Assembly: GCF_015864665.1 (NCBI RefSeq)
Contig: NZ_JADYWU010000002.1
Coordinates: forward strand, 496,001-560,000
DNA length: 64,000 nucleotides
Reading direction: 5' to 3'
From: Salinibacterium sp. SWN167
GTDB lineage: Bacteria > Actinomycetota > Actinomycetes > Actinomycetales > Microbacteriaceae
Shown: piece after piece, positions 25,382-33,771 of the stretch
Layout of the letters: every line of letters starts with the position of its first letter
Position numbering within the stretch: position 1 is the first letter of the stretch
Program-made: the position numbers and the translations under genes
Notes under the pieces: generated by a model
What the model saw: the letters and a program-made list of their open reading frames with translations, nothing else
Told to the model about the DNA's origin: nothing
Databases searched by the model: none

Positions 25382-26610
25382 CCCCCACCGGCTCGTTTGC
25401 CTCCACGGTGCGCCGCGCAACAACGGCGATTCTTGCTCCCGAGCGCTGGTGGATCGTCGTTATCGCGATCTTTGCGGCCTCGCGGGTCGTGACGACGTCT
25501 CTGCTGTTGTGGTTCGCATCCGTCCAAGGGCAAAACCCGTGGACGGGCCCCGCGCCCGACTACTTCTCGTTCGCCAAAATCTGGGACGGGCACTGGTATT
25601 ACATCATCGCGCTGACCGGGTATCCCTCGGAGCTACCGCTGACCGAAGCCGGTCACGTTGCCGAGAATGCGTGGGCGTTCATGCCCGGCTATCCCGCGGT
25701 AGTGCGGTTCATCATGACGCTGACAACGCTCGATTTCGCCGTGGCTGGCGTCATCGTCTCCGTCGCGTTCTCTCTGGGGGCCGCGCTGTTGTTCTACCGC
25801 GTGATGCACCTCGTGTTGCCCGCCGGCACAGCCCTGTTCTCGGTCGCTATCTTCTGCTTCGCGCCACTGTCGGCCATCCTGCAGGTCTCCTACGCCGAGT
25901 CGATGTATCTCTTCTTGCTCACCTTGTCGCTCTACTGGCTGATGAAACGCCAGTACTGGATGCTGTTGCCGGTGATCGCGGTCATGTCCCTGACGCGTCC
26001 GAGCGGCTTAGCCTTTGCGCTCGCGCTCGGGTTGCATGTGGTTTATCGCTGGTGGATTCGCCGCCGTGAGGAGTTTCCGCTGCGGGAGCGCATTGCGGCG
26101 GTCTCGGCGACTCTGTTCAGCCTTGTTATGGGGTTTGCCTGGCTCTTGATCGCGGCAGTGGCCACGGGGTCTCTTTCCGCCTACACCGACACTGAGCTCG
26201 CGTGGCGGGCGCCCTACGTCGGTTACGGCGAATTGGTGCCGTTCGCGGCGTGGATCCAGGGGGCCGAATTTTGGGCTCAGTGGTGGCAGGTGCCGCTGTG
26301 GCTCTTGCTGGTGATGCTCGTCGCTAGTGTTCTCGCGTTCTTTGTTTTTCTTTTCACCACGCCCGCGCGACGGCTGGGGGTGGATCTGCGCTTGTGGGTC
26401 GCCAGCTATGCGCTGTATTTGCTGGCCGTTTTCTTCCCGCAGTCGAGCACGTTCCGACTGCTCATGCCGATGTTCCCGCTGGCGGGCGCCCTCGCGCTAC
26501 CGCCGTCGCGTGTGTATCGCGCTTTACTGCTCGCGGCGTGCATTGCCGGACAGTGGGCATGGATCCATCTGGCCTGGTGGGTCGACGCTTACGACTGGAC
26601 TCCACCCTAA
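25363..26610 (+). CDS. Integral membrane glycosyltransferase (PIG-V/mannosyltransferase-like)
   Basis: A polytopic protein of about 415 residues with ten or so membrane segments. The features fit the PIG-V-like group of polyprenyl-phosphate-sugar-dependent transferases: DGHWYYIIALTGYP in the first extracytoplasmic loop, YAESMYLFLLTLSLYWLMKRQYW, and LTRPSGLAFAL. In actinobacteria such enzymes glycosylate proteins or cell-wall polymers. The start is uncertain: GTG at 25363 is inside the last codons of dapE, and another GTG at 25342 is in frame. The gene overlaps dapE by 19 bases, suggesting co-transcription. Confidence 0.8.
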   Translation: MADGSLAPTGSFASTVRRATTAILAPERWWIVVIAIFAASRVVTTSLLLWFASVQGQNPWTGPAPDYFSFAKIWDGHWYYIIALTGYPSELPLTEAGHVAENAWAFMPGYPAVVRFIMTLTTLDFAVAGVIVSVAFSLGAALLFYRVMHLVLPAGTALFSVAIFCFAPLSAILQVSYAESMYLFLLTLSLYWLMKRQYWMLLPVIAVMSLTRPSGLAFALALGLHVVYRWWIRRREEFPLRERIAAVSATLFSLVMGFAWLLIAAVATGSLSAYTDTELAWRAPYVGYGELVPFAAWIQGAEFWAQWWQVPLWLLLVMLVASVLAFFVFLFTTPARRLGVDLRLWVASYALYLLAVFFPQSSTFRLLMPMFPLAGALALPPSRVYRALLLAACIAGQWAWIHLAWWVDAYDWTPP

Positions 26611-26704
26611 ATAGGTGTCCTGAGGGTGAATGAATCGACAGAGTTTCAGTATCGGCGGTCTTTGCTGGATAATAGAGTGCAGTACCGATGAAAGGGGACT
26701 ATCT

Positions 26705-26878
26705 ATGGCAGCCATGAAGCCGAGGACCGGTGACGGGCCGATGGAGGCTGTCAAAGAGGGCCGACTCATTGTCGTGCGTGTACCTCTCGAAGGCGGCGGT
26801 CGTCTCGTTGTTTCTGTAAACGACGACGAAGCAAAAGAATTGCACGACGCTCTCGCGGGCGTTGTCACTCCCGCTTAG
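26705..26878 (+). CDS. DUF3117 protein
   Basis: A 57-residue protein of the actinobacteria-restricted DUF3117 family: MAAMKPRTGDGPMEAVKEGR then IVVRVPLEGGGRLVV and the EAKELHDAL helix. It is a small, soluble, highly conserved protein whose function is not established. The ATG at 26705 was chosen because AAAGGGG lies upstream and the family N-terminus begins here. A strong bidirectional hairpin follows at 26941. Confidence 0.93.
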   Translation: MAAMKPRTGDGPMEAVKEGRLIVVRVPLEGGGRLVVSVNDDEAKELHDALAGVVTPA

Positions 26879-26940
26879 CTTTTCTTCTCAGCTTTAATCG
26901 GCGGCCCACGCTTAGCGCGTAAGGCTAGTCGAAACACAGC

Positions 26941-26967
26941 ACCGAACACGATCACTTCGTGTTCGGT
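26941..26967. terminator. Bidirectional terminator between DUF3117 and the UvrA-like gene
   Basis: ACCGAACACGA (26941-26951) pairs perfectly with 26957-26967 around a 5-base loop, and the pairing extends on both sides with one mismatch. T-rich bases follow in the plus direction. It would end both converging transcripts. Confidence 0.75.
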
Positions 26968-27016
26968 GTTTTGTGGTTAACGCCCGATGTTTGTGGATAG
27001 CCAACGGCATGGGCGG

Positions 27017-29491
27017 TTAGCCCGCTGCGCGGGTATCGATCCACTCGCTGAGATACTTCGCTGTTGCGCCGGTGCCCGCGGCAACCTCGCGGGGAGTTCC
27101 TGTGGCGACGATAGTGCCGCCCTTGTCTCCGCCGCTGGGGCCCAAGTCGATCACCCAGTCGCTCGCAGCAATGGTGGCGAGGTCGTGCTCGACGAGCACG
27201 ACAGTGTTGCCGGCATCCACGAGTCGTTGAAGCTGCGCCAGCAAGAGCTCAGTATCCGACGGATGCAGCCCCGATGTAGGTTCGTCGAGCAGGTAGAGCG
27301 CATGGCCGCGACGCGCGCGCTGCAGCTCGGTCGCGAGCTTGATGCGCTGCGCTTCTCCACCGCTGAGTTCTGTGGCTGGCTGGCCGAGACGCAGGTAGCC
27401 GAGGCCAACATCGCGCAGGGTGTCGAGGCTGCGCAGCGCCGAGGTGGATCCGGCGAAGAAGTCTGCGGCGGTGTTGACGGTCATGCCCAGTACTTCGGCG
27501 ATGTTCTTGCCGAGGTAGGTGACCTCAAGTGTGTCGTCGTTGTAGCGGGCACCGTGGCACGTGTGACAGGGAGCGTACGTTCCGGGCAGGAACAGCAGCT
27601 CGACTGAGACGAAGCCTTCGCCCTGGCAGGTTTCGCAGCGTCCGCCGGCGACGTTGAAGGAGAACCTGCTCGCGGTGTAGCCGCGTGCCTGCGCTTCGTC
27701 GGTTGCCGCGAAGAGCTTGCGAACGACATCGAACATTCCGGTGTAGGTCGCGAGGTTCGAGCGTGGGGTGCGTCCGATGGGGCGCTGGTCGACAAGCACG
27801 AGACGATCGAAAGAGTCGAGCCCGGTGGTGTCTTCGAGCGTCAGGTCATGGGGCTGGTCATCAGCTTCGGCCGTGTCATCCGGAGCAGTACCGAGATGAG
27901 AGCGCACCGCCTGCGCGAGTATCTGGGTCACGAGCGTTGACTTGCCCGAACCTGACACGCCCGTGACGGCGGTCATCACGCCAAGCGGGAAGTCGACGGT
28001 GAGATCGCGGATGTTGTGCAGCGATGCCTTGTCGAGGCGCACCCACGACTCCGGGGTGCGCACCTCGCGCAGCGGCTGCGCTTGCTGCGGAAAGAGATAG
28101 CGGGCGGTGATCGATTCGGGCACATCTTTGAGGCCGTCAACGGGGCCGGAGTAGACGAGCTGCCCGCCGCCTTCGCCAGCGCCGGGGCCGATGTCGACGA
28201 TCCAGTCGGCTCGTCGAATCACATCGAGATCGTGCTCCACGACAAACAGGGAGTTGCCGGATGCCGTCAAACGGTCGAGCACTTTCAGTAGCGGTGCCGC
28301 ATCCGCGGGGTGCAATCCCGCGGAGGGCTCGTCGAGCACATAGACGACGCCGAAGAGGCCGGAGCGCAGTTGGGTGGCGATGCGCAGGCGTTGTGCTTCG
28401 CCGGGGGAGAGCGTTGTGGAGTTGCGGCCGAGGCTGAGGTAGCCGAGACCGAGGTCGAGGAGCACCTCAACGCGGGCAATAACGTCGTCGCCGATCCGGC
28501 GCGCGACCTCGTTGCCGTCGGAGGCATCGGCCGAACCATCGCTTTCGCGGGGGCCCATGCCGTCGCGGAGACGGTCGGCAAGATCAGTCAGCGGCACGGC
28601 ATTCAGCTCGGCGATGCTGAGCCCAGCGAAGGTGACGGACAGCGCATTTGCCTGCAGGCCGCTACCACCACACTCGGGGCACGCCATGCTCTGCACGAAG
28701 CGGAGCGCTCGCTCGCGCATCCGCTCGCTCTGAGACTGCGAGAGCACGTTCATGGTGTGCTTGCGAGCACTCCAGAACTTGCCGTTGTAGCCGTGGTCGA
28801 CGCGGCCCTCTTCGGGCTGGATGAAGACGGAAGGCTGTTCTTCGGTGTAGAGCAGCCAGTCGCGATCCTTGCGGCTGAGAGCGTTCCACGGTGCTCGAGT
28901 GTCGATCCCAAGGCCGTTGACGATGCTCTTGAGGTTGGCGCCCTGCCACGCTCCGGGCCAAGCGGCGATCGCGCCGTCGCGAATCGAGAGCGTGGGGTCG
29001 GGAACGAGCAGATCTTCCGTCACATCGTGCACGACACCGAGGCCGTGACAGCGCGGGCAAGCTCCGGTCGCGGTGTTCGGCGAGAAGGCTTCGGCCGACA
29101 AATGGCTGACGCCAGCGGGGTATGTGCCGGCGCGGGAATACAACATGCGCAGCAGATTGGAGAGCGTAGTGATCGTGCCGACGCTCGAGCGCGAGCTTGG
29201 TGCTCCGCGACGCTGTTGGAGGGCGACAGCGGGTGGGAGGCCGGTGATGTCGGTGACGTCGGGCGCGCCGACCTGGTTGAGCAGGCGCCGAGCGTAGGGG
29301 GCGACCGACTCGAAGTAGCGCCGTTGGGCTTCGGCGTAGAGGGTGCCAAAGGCGAGAGAAGACTTTCCGGAACCGGAGATGCCGGTGAAAGCCACCATGC
29401 AATCTCGCGGCACATCGAGGTCGATGTTGGCGAGGTTGTTTTCGCGGGCCCCTCGAACGCGAACCCAGCCGTCACGATCATTGCTATTCAT
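27017..29491 (-). CDS. UvrA2-like excinuclease ABC subunit A paralogue
   Basis: An 824-residue double-ABC ATPase of the UvrA type, shorter than canonical UvrA (about 950). Two Walker A motifs are seen: GISGSGKSSL near the N-terminus and GVSGSGKSTL in the second half. Zinc motifs CPRCHGLG, CPECGGSG and CETCQGEG/CHTCHGARYND are conserved, as are LSGGEAQRIKLA and LSPGEAQRLRIA. The short length fits the UvrA2 class, which lacks the UvrB-interacting domain and is tied to DNA-damage or drug tolerance rather than core repair. The ATG at 29491 has a GGAG site. It stands alone; the 138 bases upstream hold no gene. Confidence 0.93.
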   Translation of the reverse strand: MNSNDRDGWVRVRGARENNLANIDLDVPRDCMVAFTGISGSGKSSLAFGTLYAEAQRRYFESVAPYARRLLNQVGAPDVTDITGLPPAVALQQRRGAPSSRSSVGTITTLSNLLRMLYSRAGTYPAGVSHLSAEAFSPNTATGACPRCHGLGVVHDVTEDLLVPDPTLSIRDGAIAAWPGAWQGANLKSIVNGLGIDTRAPWNALSRKDRDWLLYTEEQPSVFIQPEEGRVDHGYNGKFWSARKHTMNVLSQSQSERMRERALRFVQSMACPECGGSGLQANALSVTFAGLSIAELNAVPLTDLADRLRDGMGPRESDGSADASDGNEVARRIGDDVIARVEVLLDLGLGYLSLGRNSTTLSPGEAQRLRIATQLRSGLFGVVYVLDEPSAGLHPADAAPLLKVLDRLTASGNSLFVVEHDLDVIRRADWIVDIGPGAGEGGGQLVYSGPVDGLKDVPESITARYLFPQQAQPLREVRTPESWVRLDKASLHNIRDLTVDFPLGVMTAVTGVSGSGKSTLVTQILAQAVRSHLGTAPDDTAEADDQPHDLTLEDTTGLDSFDRLVLVDQRPIGRTPRSNLATYTGMFDVVRKLFAATDEAQARGYTASRFSFNVAGGRCETCQGEGFVSVELLFLPGTYAPCHTCHGARYNDDTLEVTYLGKNIAEVLGMTVNTAADFFAGSTSALRSLDTLRDVGLGYLRLGQPATELSGGEAQRIKLATELQRARRGHALYLLDEPTSGLHPSDTELLLAQLQRLVDAGNTVVLVEHDLATIAASDWVIDLGPSGGDKGGTIVATGTPREVAAGTGATAKYLSEWIDTRAAG

Positions 29492-29629
29492 GGATGCTCC
29501 GTTCTCACGGCGTGCGGAGATTCCAAGTTCCTCGGCAGCGCGCGCTCTGTCGTGTGCGTACAGGGTGGCGGTAGTTGAACCACAGTACGGACACGATGCT
29601 GAATGCCGGGTGAGCGTTCGCTGAGCGTG

Positions 29630-30262
29630 TTAGTCGCTGAGCTTGGTGAGTTGAAGGAGCCCGTCGCCCACGGGAATCAGCGAACTGATCACAGCGGTCG
29701 ATTGGGAAATCTCTTTGAGCAGCGAACGGAAGTTTGAGACAGTGGCATCGCGCTGCGCGGGATCCGGCACGCGGTCACGCCAGAGAGCGTGCGCGACGGC
29801 CACAACACCACCGGGACGAACCAAGCGCAGGCCGTGTTCGACATACTCGATAACAGACTGCGGGTCGGCGTCGATGAAGACGAGGTCGTAGCTCGACTCG
29901 TTCATGCGAGGAAGAACCTCGGCTGCTTTTCCGCCGATCTGACGCACGCGATTCGCTTGAATGCCAGCCTCAGCGAACACGGAACGGGCCACCTGCTGGT
30001 GGTCAATCTCGGAGTCGATAGTGGTGAGCAAAGCGCCGGGGCTGCCTGCGAGCATCCACAGCCCACTAATGCCAACACCAGTGCCGACTTCGATGATGCT
30101 CTTGGCGCCCGTAGCGGCAGCGAGCAGGGCCAGCTGAGCACCGACCGCGGGGCTCACCGCTTCGATTCCTAGCTCGCTGGAATGTACGCGCGCCGCGGCG
30201 ATCTCTGGGGGTTCGATGACGAACTCCTCGGCGTACTTCCAACTCAACTGCTTGTCTGACAC
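29630..30262 (-). CDS. O-methyltransferase family (SAM-dependent)
   Basis: A 210-residue SAM-dependent methyltransferase of the catechol O-methyltransferase-like family (O-methyltransferase type 3). The SAM motif is IIEVGTGVGISGLWML, the acidic second motif LLTTIDSEIDHQQVA, and YDLVFIDADPQSVIEYV carries the metal-binding Asp. The substrate is not known. The GTG at 30262 was chosen because AGGAG precedes it by five bases and homologues start at this point; a longer in-frame extension overlaps the divergent tatB promoter and gene and is rejected. Confidence 0.88.
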   Translation of the reverse strand: MSDKQLSWKYAEEFVIEPPEIAAARVHSSELGIEAVSPAVGAQLALLAAATGAKSIIEVGTGVGISGLWMLAGSPGALLTTIDSEIDHQQVARSVFAEAGIQANRVRQIGGKAAEVLPRMNESSYDLVFIDADPQSVIEYVEHGLRLVRPGGVVAVAHALWRDRVPDPAQRDATVSNFRSLLKEISQSTAVISSLIPVGDGLLQLTKLSD

Positions 30263-30313
30263 ATTGCTCCTATCGCTGTGGTCAACTGTAGACGCAGCGC
30301 GCGAAGGCAGCGG

Positions 30314-30319
30314 TAAGCT
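30314..30319 (+). promoter_or_regulatory. -10 hexamer TAAGCT, leaderless promoter of tatB
   Basis: TAAGCT is followed by six bases and the GTG at 30326. No Shine-Dalgarno sequence is visible, so this transcript should be leaderless. Confidence 0.55.
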
Positions 30320-30325
30320 AAACGG

Positions 30326-30721
30326 GTGTCCTTCGGTCTCACATTCGACAAACTGCTGATCATCGGGATCATCGCTGTCTTTTTGCTTGGCCCCGACCGT
30401 TTGCCCTACTACGCATCTCAACTCGCACGCCTCGTCCGCTCGCTGCGTGACATGGCCAACGGCGCTAAAGATCGCATGCGTGAAGAGATGGGCCCCGACT
30501 TCGACGACATCGACTGGAAGCAGCTTGACCCGCGCCAGTACGACCCTCGCCGCATCATCCGCGATGCTCTTCTTGAAGATGAGACGCCGCCCGTCAAGGT
30601 GCGGCCTCCACGCTCAGCCGCGTATGCCGAACGGCAAGCAGCGCTCGCTGAACGCCAATCGCAACTCAAAGCTGAACTGAAGGCCGGCGAAGTCGCGCCC
30701 TTCGATAACGAAGCTACTTAG
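30326..30721 (+). CDS. tatB: Twin-arginine translocase subunit TatB-like
   Basis: A 131-residue protein with one N-terminal membrane helix (FDKLLIIGIIAVFLLGPDRLP), the Tat hinge GPDRLP, an amphipathic helix (YASQLARLVRSLRDMANGAKDRM) and a charged tail rich in Arg, Glu and Gln. This is the TatA/B architecture; the length and the DFDDIDWKQLDPRQYDPRRI block are typical of actinobacterial TatB. It would form the Tat substrate receptor with TatC, which is not in this window; EfeB is one probable substrate. GTG start, leaderless. Confidence 0.92.
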   Translation: MSFGLTFDKLLIIGIIAVFLLGPDRLPYYASQLARLVRSLRDMANGAKDRMREEMGPDFDDIDWKQLDPRQYDPRRIIRDALLEDETPPVKVRPPRSAAYAERQAALAERQSQLKAELKAGEVAPFDNEAT

Positions 30722-30750
30722 CTCCCCATCTTCCTCACGACCAGCCGCGG

Positions 30751-32313
30751 TTAGCGGCGGCGCAGCAGCTTCAGCACACCCAACAGCGTCACCATGAGGC
30801 CAGCCATCGCCGCGAATTCAGCACCCGAACGTGGCAATTGTAGAATGCCGTTCGACTGCGAGACGGTGCGCGATTGCACGAAACGCAGGATGCCTTCTGG
30901 CCCGTTGCGGCGCCCTAAGCCTGAGTGCTTCATGCCGCCCATCGGCGCATCGACGCTCGAGAAGCTGCCACGGTAACCCTCGTTGATGTTGACGCTGCCC
31001 GCATCCAGTCGATCGGCCAAGCGACGAGCATGAGCGATCGAACCGCTGAAGATGGAGGCATTGAGGCCGAACTCGGTGTCGTTAGCGCGGTTGATCGCGT
31101 CGGTGTCACTCTCGACACTCGTGATCGCGACCACCGGGCCAAACGTCTCGTTGGCAAAGCACTCCATCTCGGCGGTGACATCCGTCAGCACGGTCGGAGC
31201 GTAAAAGTAGGGGCCGAGATCGGGGCGGGGGATTCCTCCAGCGAGCACAGTGGCACCCTTGGTGACGGCATCCTCGACATGTGCTTGCACGCGTTCGAGT
31301 TGGGCCTTCGACGTGAGAGATCCCACGTCGCCCGAGTAGTCGAGGGCTGAGGTCTGGGAGAGAGCCTTCACGCGTTCGGCGAAGGCGCGAGAGAACTCCG
31401 CAGCGATCGACTTGTGCACGTAGATGCGTTCGATCGAAACGCACAACTGACCCATTGAGGCGAAGCAGGCGTAGACGGCATCCTCAGCGGCCTGTACTGG
31501 ATCTGCATCGCCCAGCACGAGCAGAGGGTTCTTGCCGCCGAGCTCGAGCGAAGCGCCGATCAGACGCCCGGCCGCACGCTTACCGACTTTGGTGCCCGTC
31601 GGCGTCGAGCCGGTGAAACAGATGTAGTCGCTGTTATCGACAACGGCATTGCCGACCTGGTCGCCGGGGCCCGCCATAATTGGCCAGACGGCAGCAGGCA
31701 CGCCCGCATCAATGTAGGCCTCGCGAGTGGCGAGCATCGACAGCGCGCCCTGATTGTCGATCTTCTGGATGACGGCACTGCCGGCAGCGAGGGCGGGAAC
31801 GATATCCATTGCCCCGAGTGCGATCGGATAGTTCCACGGCGTGACGACTCCGATGAGTTGCTTGGGGGAGTAGCTCACGTGCGTCGACATCAGCAGCGGA
31901 ATGCCCGCCCGGCGACGCTTGGTGGCCAACACCCGCTCGGCAGAAACGGCGTAGTAGCGCGTGATCGTCGCGGCCTGAAAGATCTCTTCGAACGCTTGAC
32001 CACGCGTCTTGCCCGACTCGGTTTGCAGCAGGTCGAGCAGCTCATCCTTGCGTTCCAGCAGCAGATCATGGGCGCGCAGCAGCACGCGGCGACGGTAGGC
32101 AAAGCCGGCGGACTGCCAGGCGCGCTGCGCTCGCCGGGCGGCTGTCGCGGCATCCCGAACATCGCGGGTCGAACTCTGCGGCAACTCATGCAGGGCCTTG
32201 CCCGTGAAGGGAGCAATCACGGTGGCCGTGTCGGAGGTGGTGCACCGCAGCTGGGCGACGAGAGTGTCGCGACGACGCGACCCGATCAGTGAAACGACTG
32301 TGTGAGGCGACAT
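30751..32313 (-). CDS. Aldehyde dehydrogenase (succinate-semialdehyde dehydrogenase-like) with C-terminal hydrophobic tail
   Basis: A 520-residue NAD(P)-dependent aldehyde dehydrogenase. Catalytic blocks are LELGGKNPLLVLG (catalytic Glu) and SMGQLCVSIERIYV (catalytic Cys). The closest group in my judgement is succinate-semialdehyde dehydrogenase (GabD2-like), but fatty or other aldehydes are possible. The C-terminus is unusual: a LPRSG motif, a hydrophobic stretch (FAAMAGLMVTLLGVLKLL) and a final RRR, so it could be tail-anchored in the membrane. No signal peptide exists. ATG at 32313 follows TAGTGT by six bases (leaderless). It is divergent from the symporter/PLP-enzyme operon, with 60 bases between the starts. 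Confidence 0.88.
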   Translation of the reverse strand: MSPHTVVSLIGSRRRDTLVAQLRCTTSDTATVIAPFTGKALHELPQSSTRDVRDAATAARRAQRAWQSAGFAYRRRVLLRAHDLLLERKDELLDLLQTESGKTRGQAFEEIFQAATITRYYAVSAERVLATKRRRAGIPLLMSTHVSYSPKQLIGVVTPWNYPIALGAMDIVPALAAGSAVIQKIDNQGALSMLATREAYIDAGVPAAVWPIMAGPGDQVGNAVVDNSDYICFTGSTPTGTKVGKRAAGRLIGASLELGGKNPLLVLGDADPVQAAEDAVYACFASMGQLCVSIERIYVHKSIAAEFSRAFAERVKALSQTSALDYSGDVGSLTSKAQLERVQAHVEDAVTKGATVLAGGIPRPDLGPYFYAPTVLTDVTAEMECFANETFGPVVAITSVESDTDAINRANDTEFGLNASIFSGSIAHARRLADRLDAGSVNINEGYRGSFSSVDAPMGGMKHSGLGRRNGPEGILRFVQSRTVSQSNGILQLPRSGAEFAAMAGLMVTLLGVLKLLRRR

Positions 32314-32319
32314 AACTCA

Positions 32320-32366
32320 ACACTACGACCGTGCGCCACAATTTCGGCTGAGCAAAGCGCTAGGCT
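32320..32366. promoter_or_regulatory. Divergent leaderless promoters of the aldehyde dehydrogenase and symporter genes
   Basis: On the minus strand TAGTGT (32320-32325) lies six bases before the ATG at 32313. On the plus strand TAGGCT (32361-32366) lies seven bases before the ATG at 32374. The 60-base region between the two starts could be co-regulated. Confidence 0.55.
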
Positions 32367-32373
32367 CACGAAG

Positions 32374-33771
32374 ATGACGACCGCAGCGCCGCGAGCTCTT
32401 TCCCGAAGCTCCATCGCCACCTATGCCATCGGTTCTCTTGGCACCGGCGGTTTTGGTGCCCTGCCCGGGCTCGTGCTCGTGTACTACCTGACCGACACGC
32501 TGGGGATTGCGGCGCTTGCCGCCGGCATCCTCGTGACCGCAGCCAAAGTGTGGGACGTGATCATCGATCCTGTGATTGGTGCGCGTAGCGACCGCAGCCT
32601 GGCGCACCATGGCACTCGGCGACCGGCGATGCTTCTTGGTGCCATCCTGTTGCCGATCTTGTTTGTTCTCACGTTTGCGGTGCCGGCCGGCATTGGCCCG
32701 CTTGCGTCGGGCATCTGGGTGTTTATCGCCTTCGTTGCCACGGCAACCGCGTTCAGTATGTTCCAAGTGCCGTATATCGCCTTGCCTGCCGAACTCACCC
32801 GCAGCTATGACGAACGCACTCGGTTGCTCGCGGTGCGCGTAGTCGTGCTCACGGTAGCGATTCTGCTGTTCGGTGCTGGCGCACCAGAAATTCGTGATGC
32901 CTTTGCGGATGAACGGCTCGGCTATCTCGTGATGGCCGTTTCGGCCGCCGCGCTCATGGGCGTCTCGCTCGTAATTTCGTCGTTCTCGGCTCGCACCGGC
33001 ACCGTCTCGCTGACGCCGACCGTGTCGATCGTTGACACCTATAAGTCGGGAATCGCCGCGCTCAAGCGGAGCCAGCCGTTCCGCGCCCTGCTGCTGACCT
33101 TCCTGCTGCAAGGGCTCGCGACGGGCGTCATGCTCGCGGGGGCGCAATACGTCGCGACGTGGGTGCTGGGCACCGGGGTAGCGATCCTGTTCGTGTCGCT
33201 CATCGGGCCAGCGCTGCTCTTCGCTCCGGTCTGGGCTGCCATCTCTCGCCGCATCGGCAAAGAGCGCGCCTTCGTGTGGGCCTCCGCCTGCTATGGCCTC
33301 GGTGCCCTGCTGATCGTGCCGCAACTGTGGGCCCCCGGCGCGTGGATCTATGCACCCGTCGCGCTCGCCGGAGCTGGCTACGCCGGAATGCAAGCACTGC
33401 CCATGTCGATGCTTCCCGACGTGATCTCCCACGACTCCCGCCGGCACCGCATCGCCTCGGCCGGCACCTTCGGGGGAGTCTGGACCGCGGGGGAAACCAC
33501 CGGCATGGCACTCGGAGCCACCGTGCTCACGACTGTGCTCGCGGCATCCGGTTATCTCGAATCAGTGGCCAACCAGACCGTGACCCAACCCGATTCGGCC
33601 ATCGCCGGAATCATCATCAGCTTCAGCATCGTGCCCGCCGTGATCATCGGCCTCTCGCTGCTGACCTTTAGGCGCTACCCGTTGCGCCGCAGCGACATTG
33701 ACCATGCCGATGCTGAACCACACCCCACAAGTGGCCCAACCACCACTTCGAACGATCAGGAGACCCGATGA
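32374..33771 (+). CDS. MFS transporter, GPH (MelB-like) cation symporter type
   Basis: A 465-residue transporter with about twelve membrane segments of the glycoside-pentoside-hexuronide:cation symporter family. The N-terminal block SLGTGGFGALPGLVLVYYLTDTLG, the DVIIDPVIGARSDRS loop after TM2, and the SMLPDVISHDS loop are family hallmarks. Substrates are usually sugars, but this branch is broad. The ATG at 32374 was chosen because TAGGCT is 7 bases upstream; a longer in-frame extension overlaps the divergent promoter. Its stop overlaps the next start (ATGA), so it is co-transcribed with the PLP enzyme and may carry its substrate or product. Confidence 0.9.
   Translation: MTTAAPRALSRSSIATYAIGSLGTGGFGALPGLVLVYYLTDTLGIAALAAGILVTAAKVWDVIIDPVIGARSDRSLAHHGTRRPAMLLGAILLPILFVLTFAVPAGIGPLASGIWVFIAFVATATAFSMFQVPYIALPAELTRSYDERTRLLAVRVVVLTVAILLFGAGAPEIRDAFADERLGYLVMAVSAAALMGVSLVISSFSARTGTVSLTPTVSIVDTYKSGIAALKRSQPFRALLLTFLLQGLATGVMLAGAQYVATWVLGTGVAILFVSLIGPALLFAPVWAAISRRIGKERAFVWASACYGLGALLIVPQLWAPGAWIYAPVALAGAGYAGMQALPMSMLPDVISHDSRRHRIASAGTFGGVWTAGETTGMALGATVLTTVLAASGYLESVANQTVTQPDSAIAGIIISFSIVPAVIIGLSLLTFRRYPLRRSDIDHADAEPHPTSGPTTTSNDQETR

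Noticed and set aside
28310-29578. A 422-residue plus-strand frame across the UvrA-like gene
   Set aside because: The minus strand has Walker and zinc motifs in the correct order. The plus frame is a shadow.
31560-31860. Short frames inside the aldehyde dehydrogenase
   Set aside because: They are fully contained in a conserved enzyme and have no ribosome site or hexamer.
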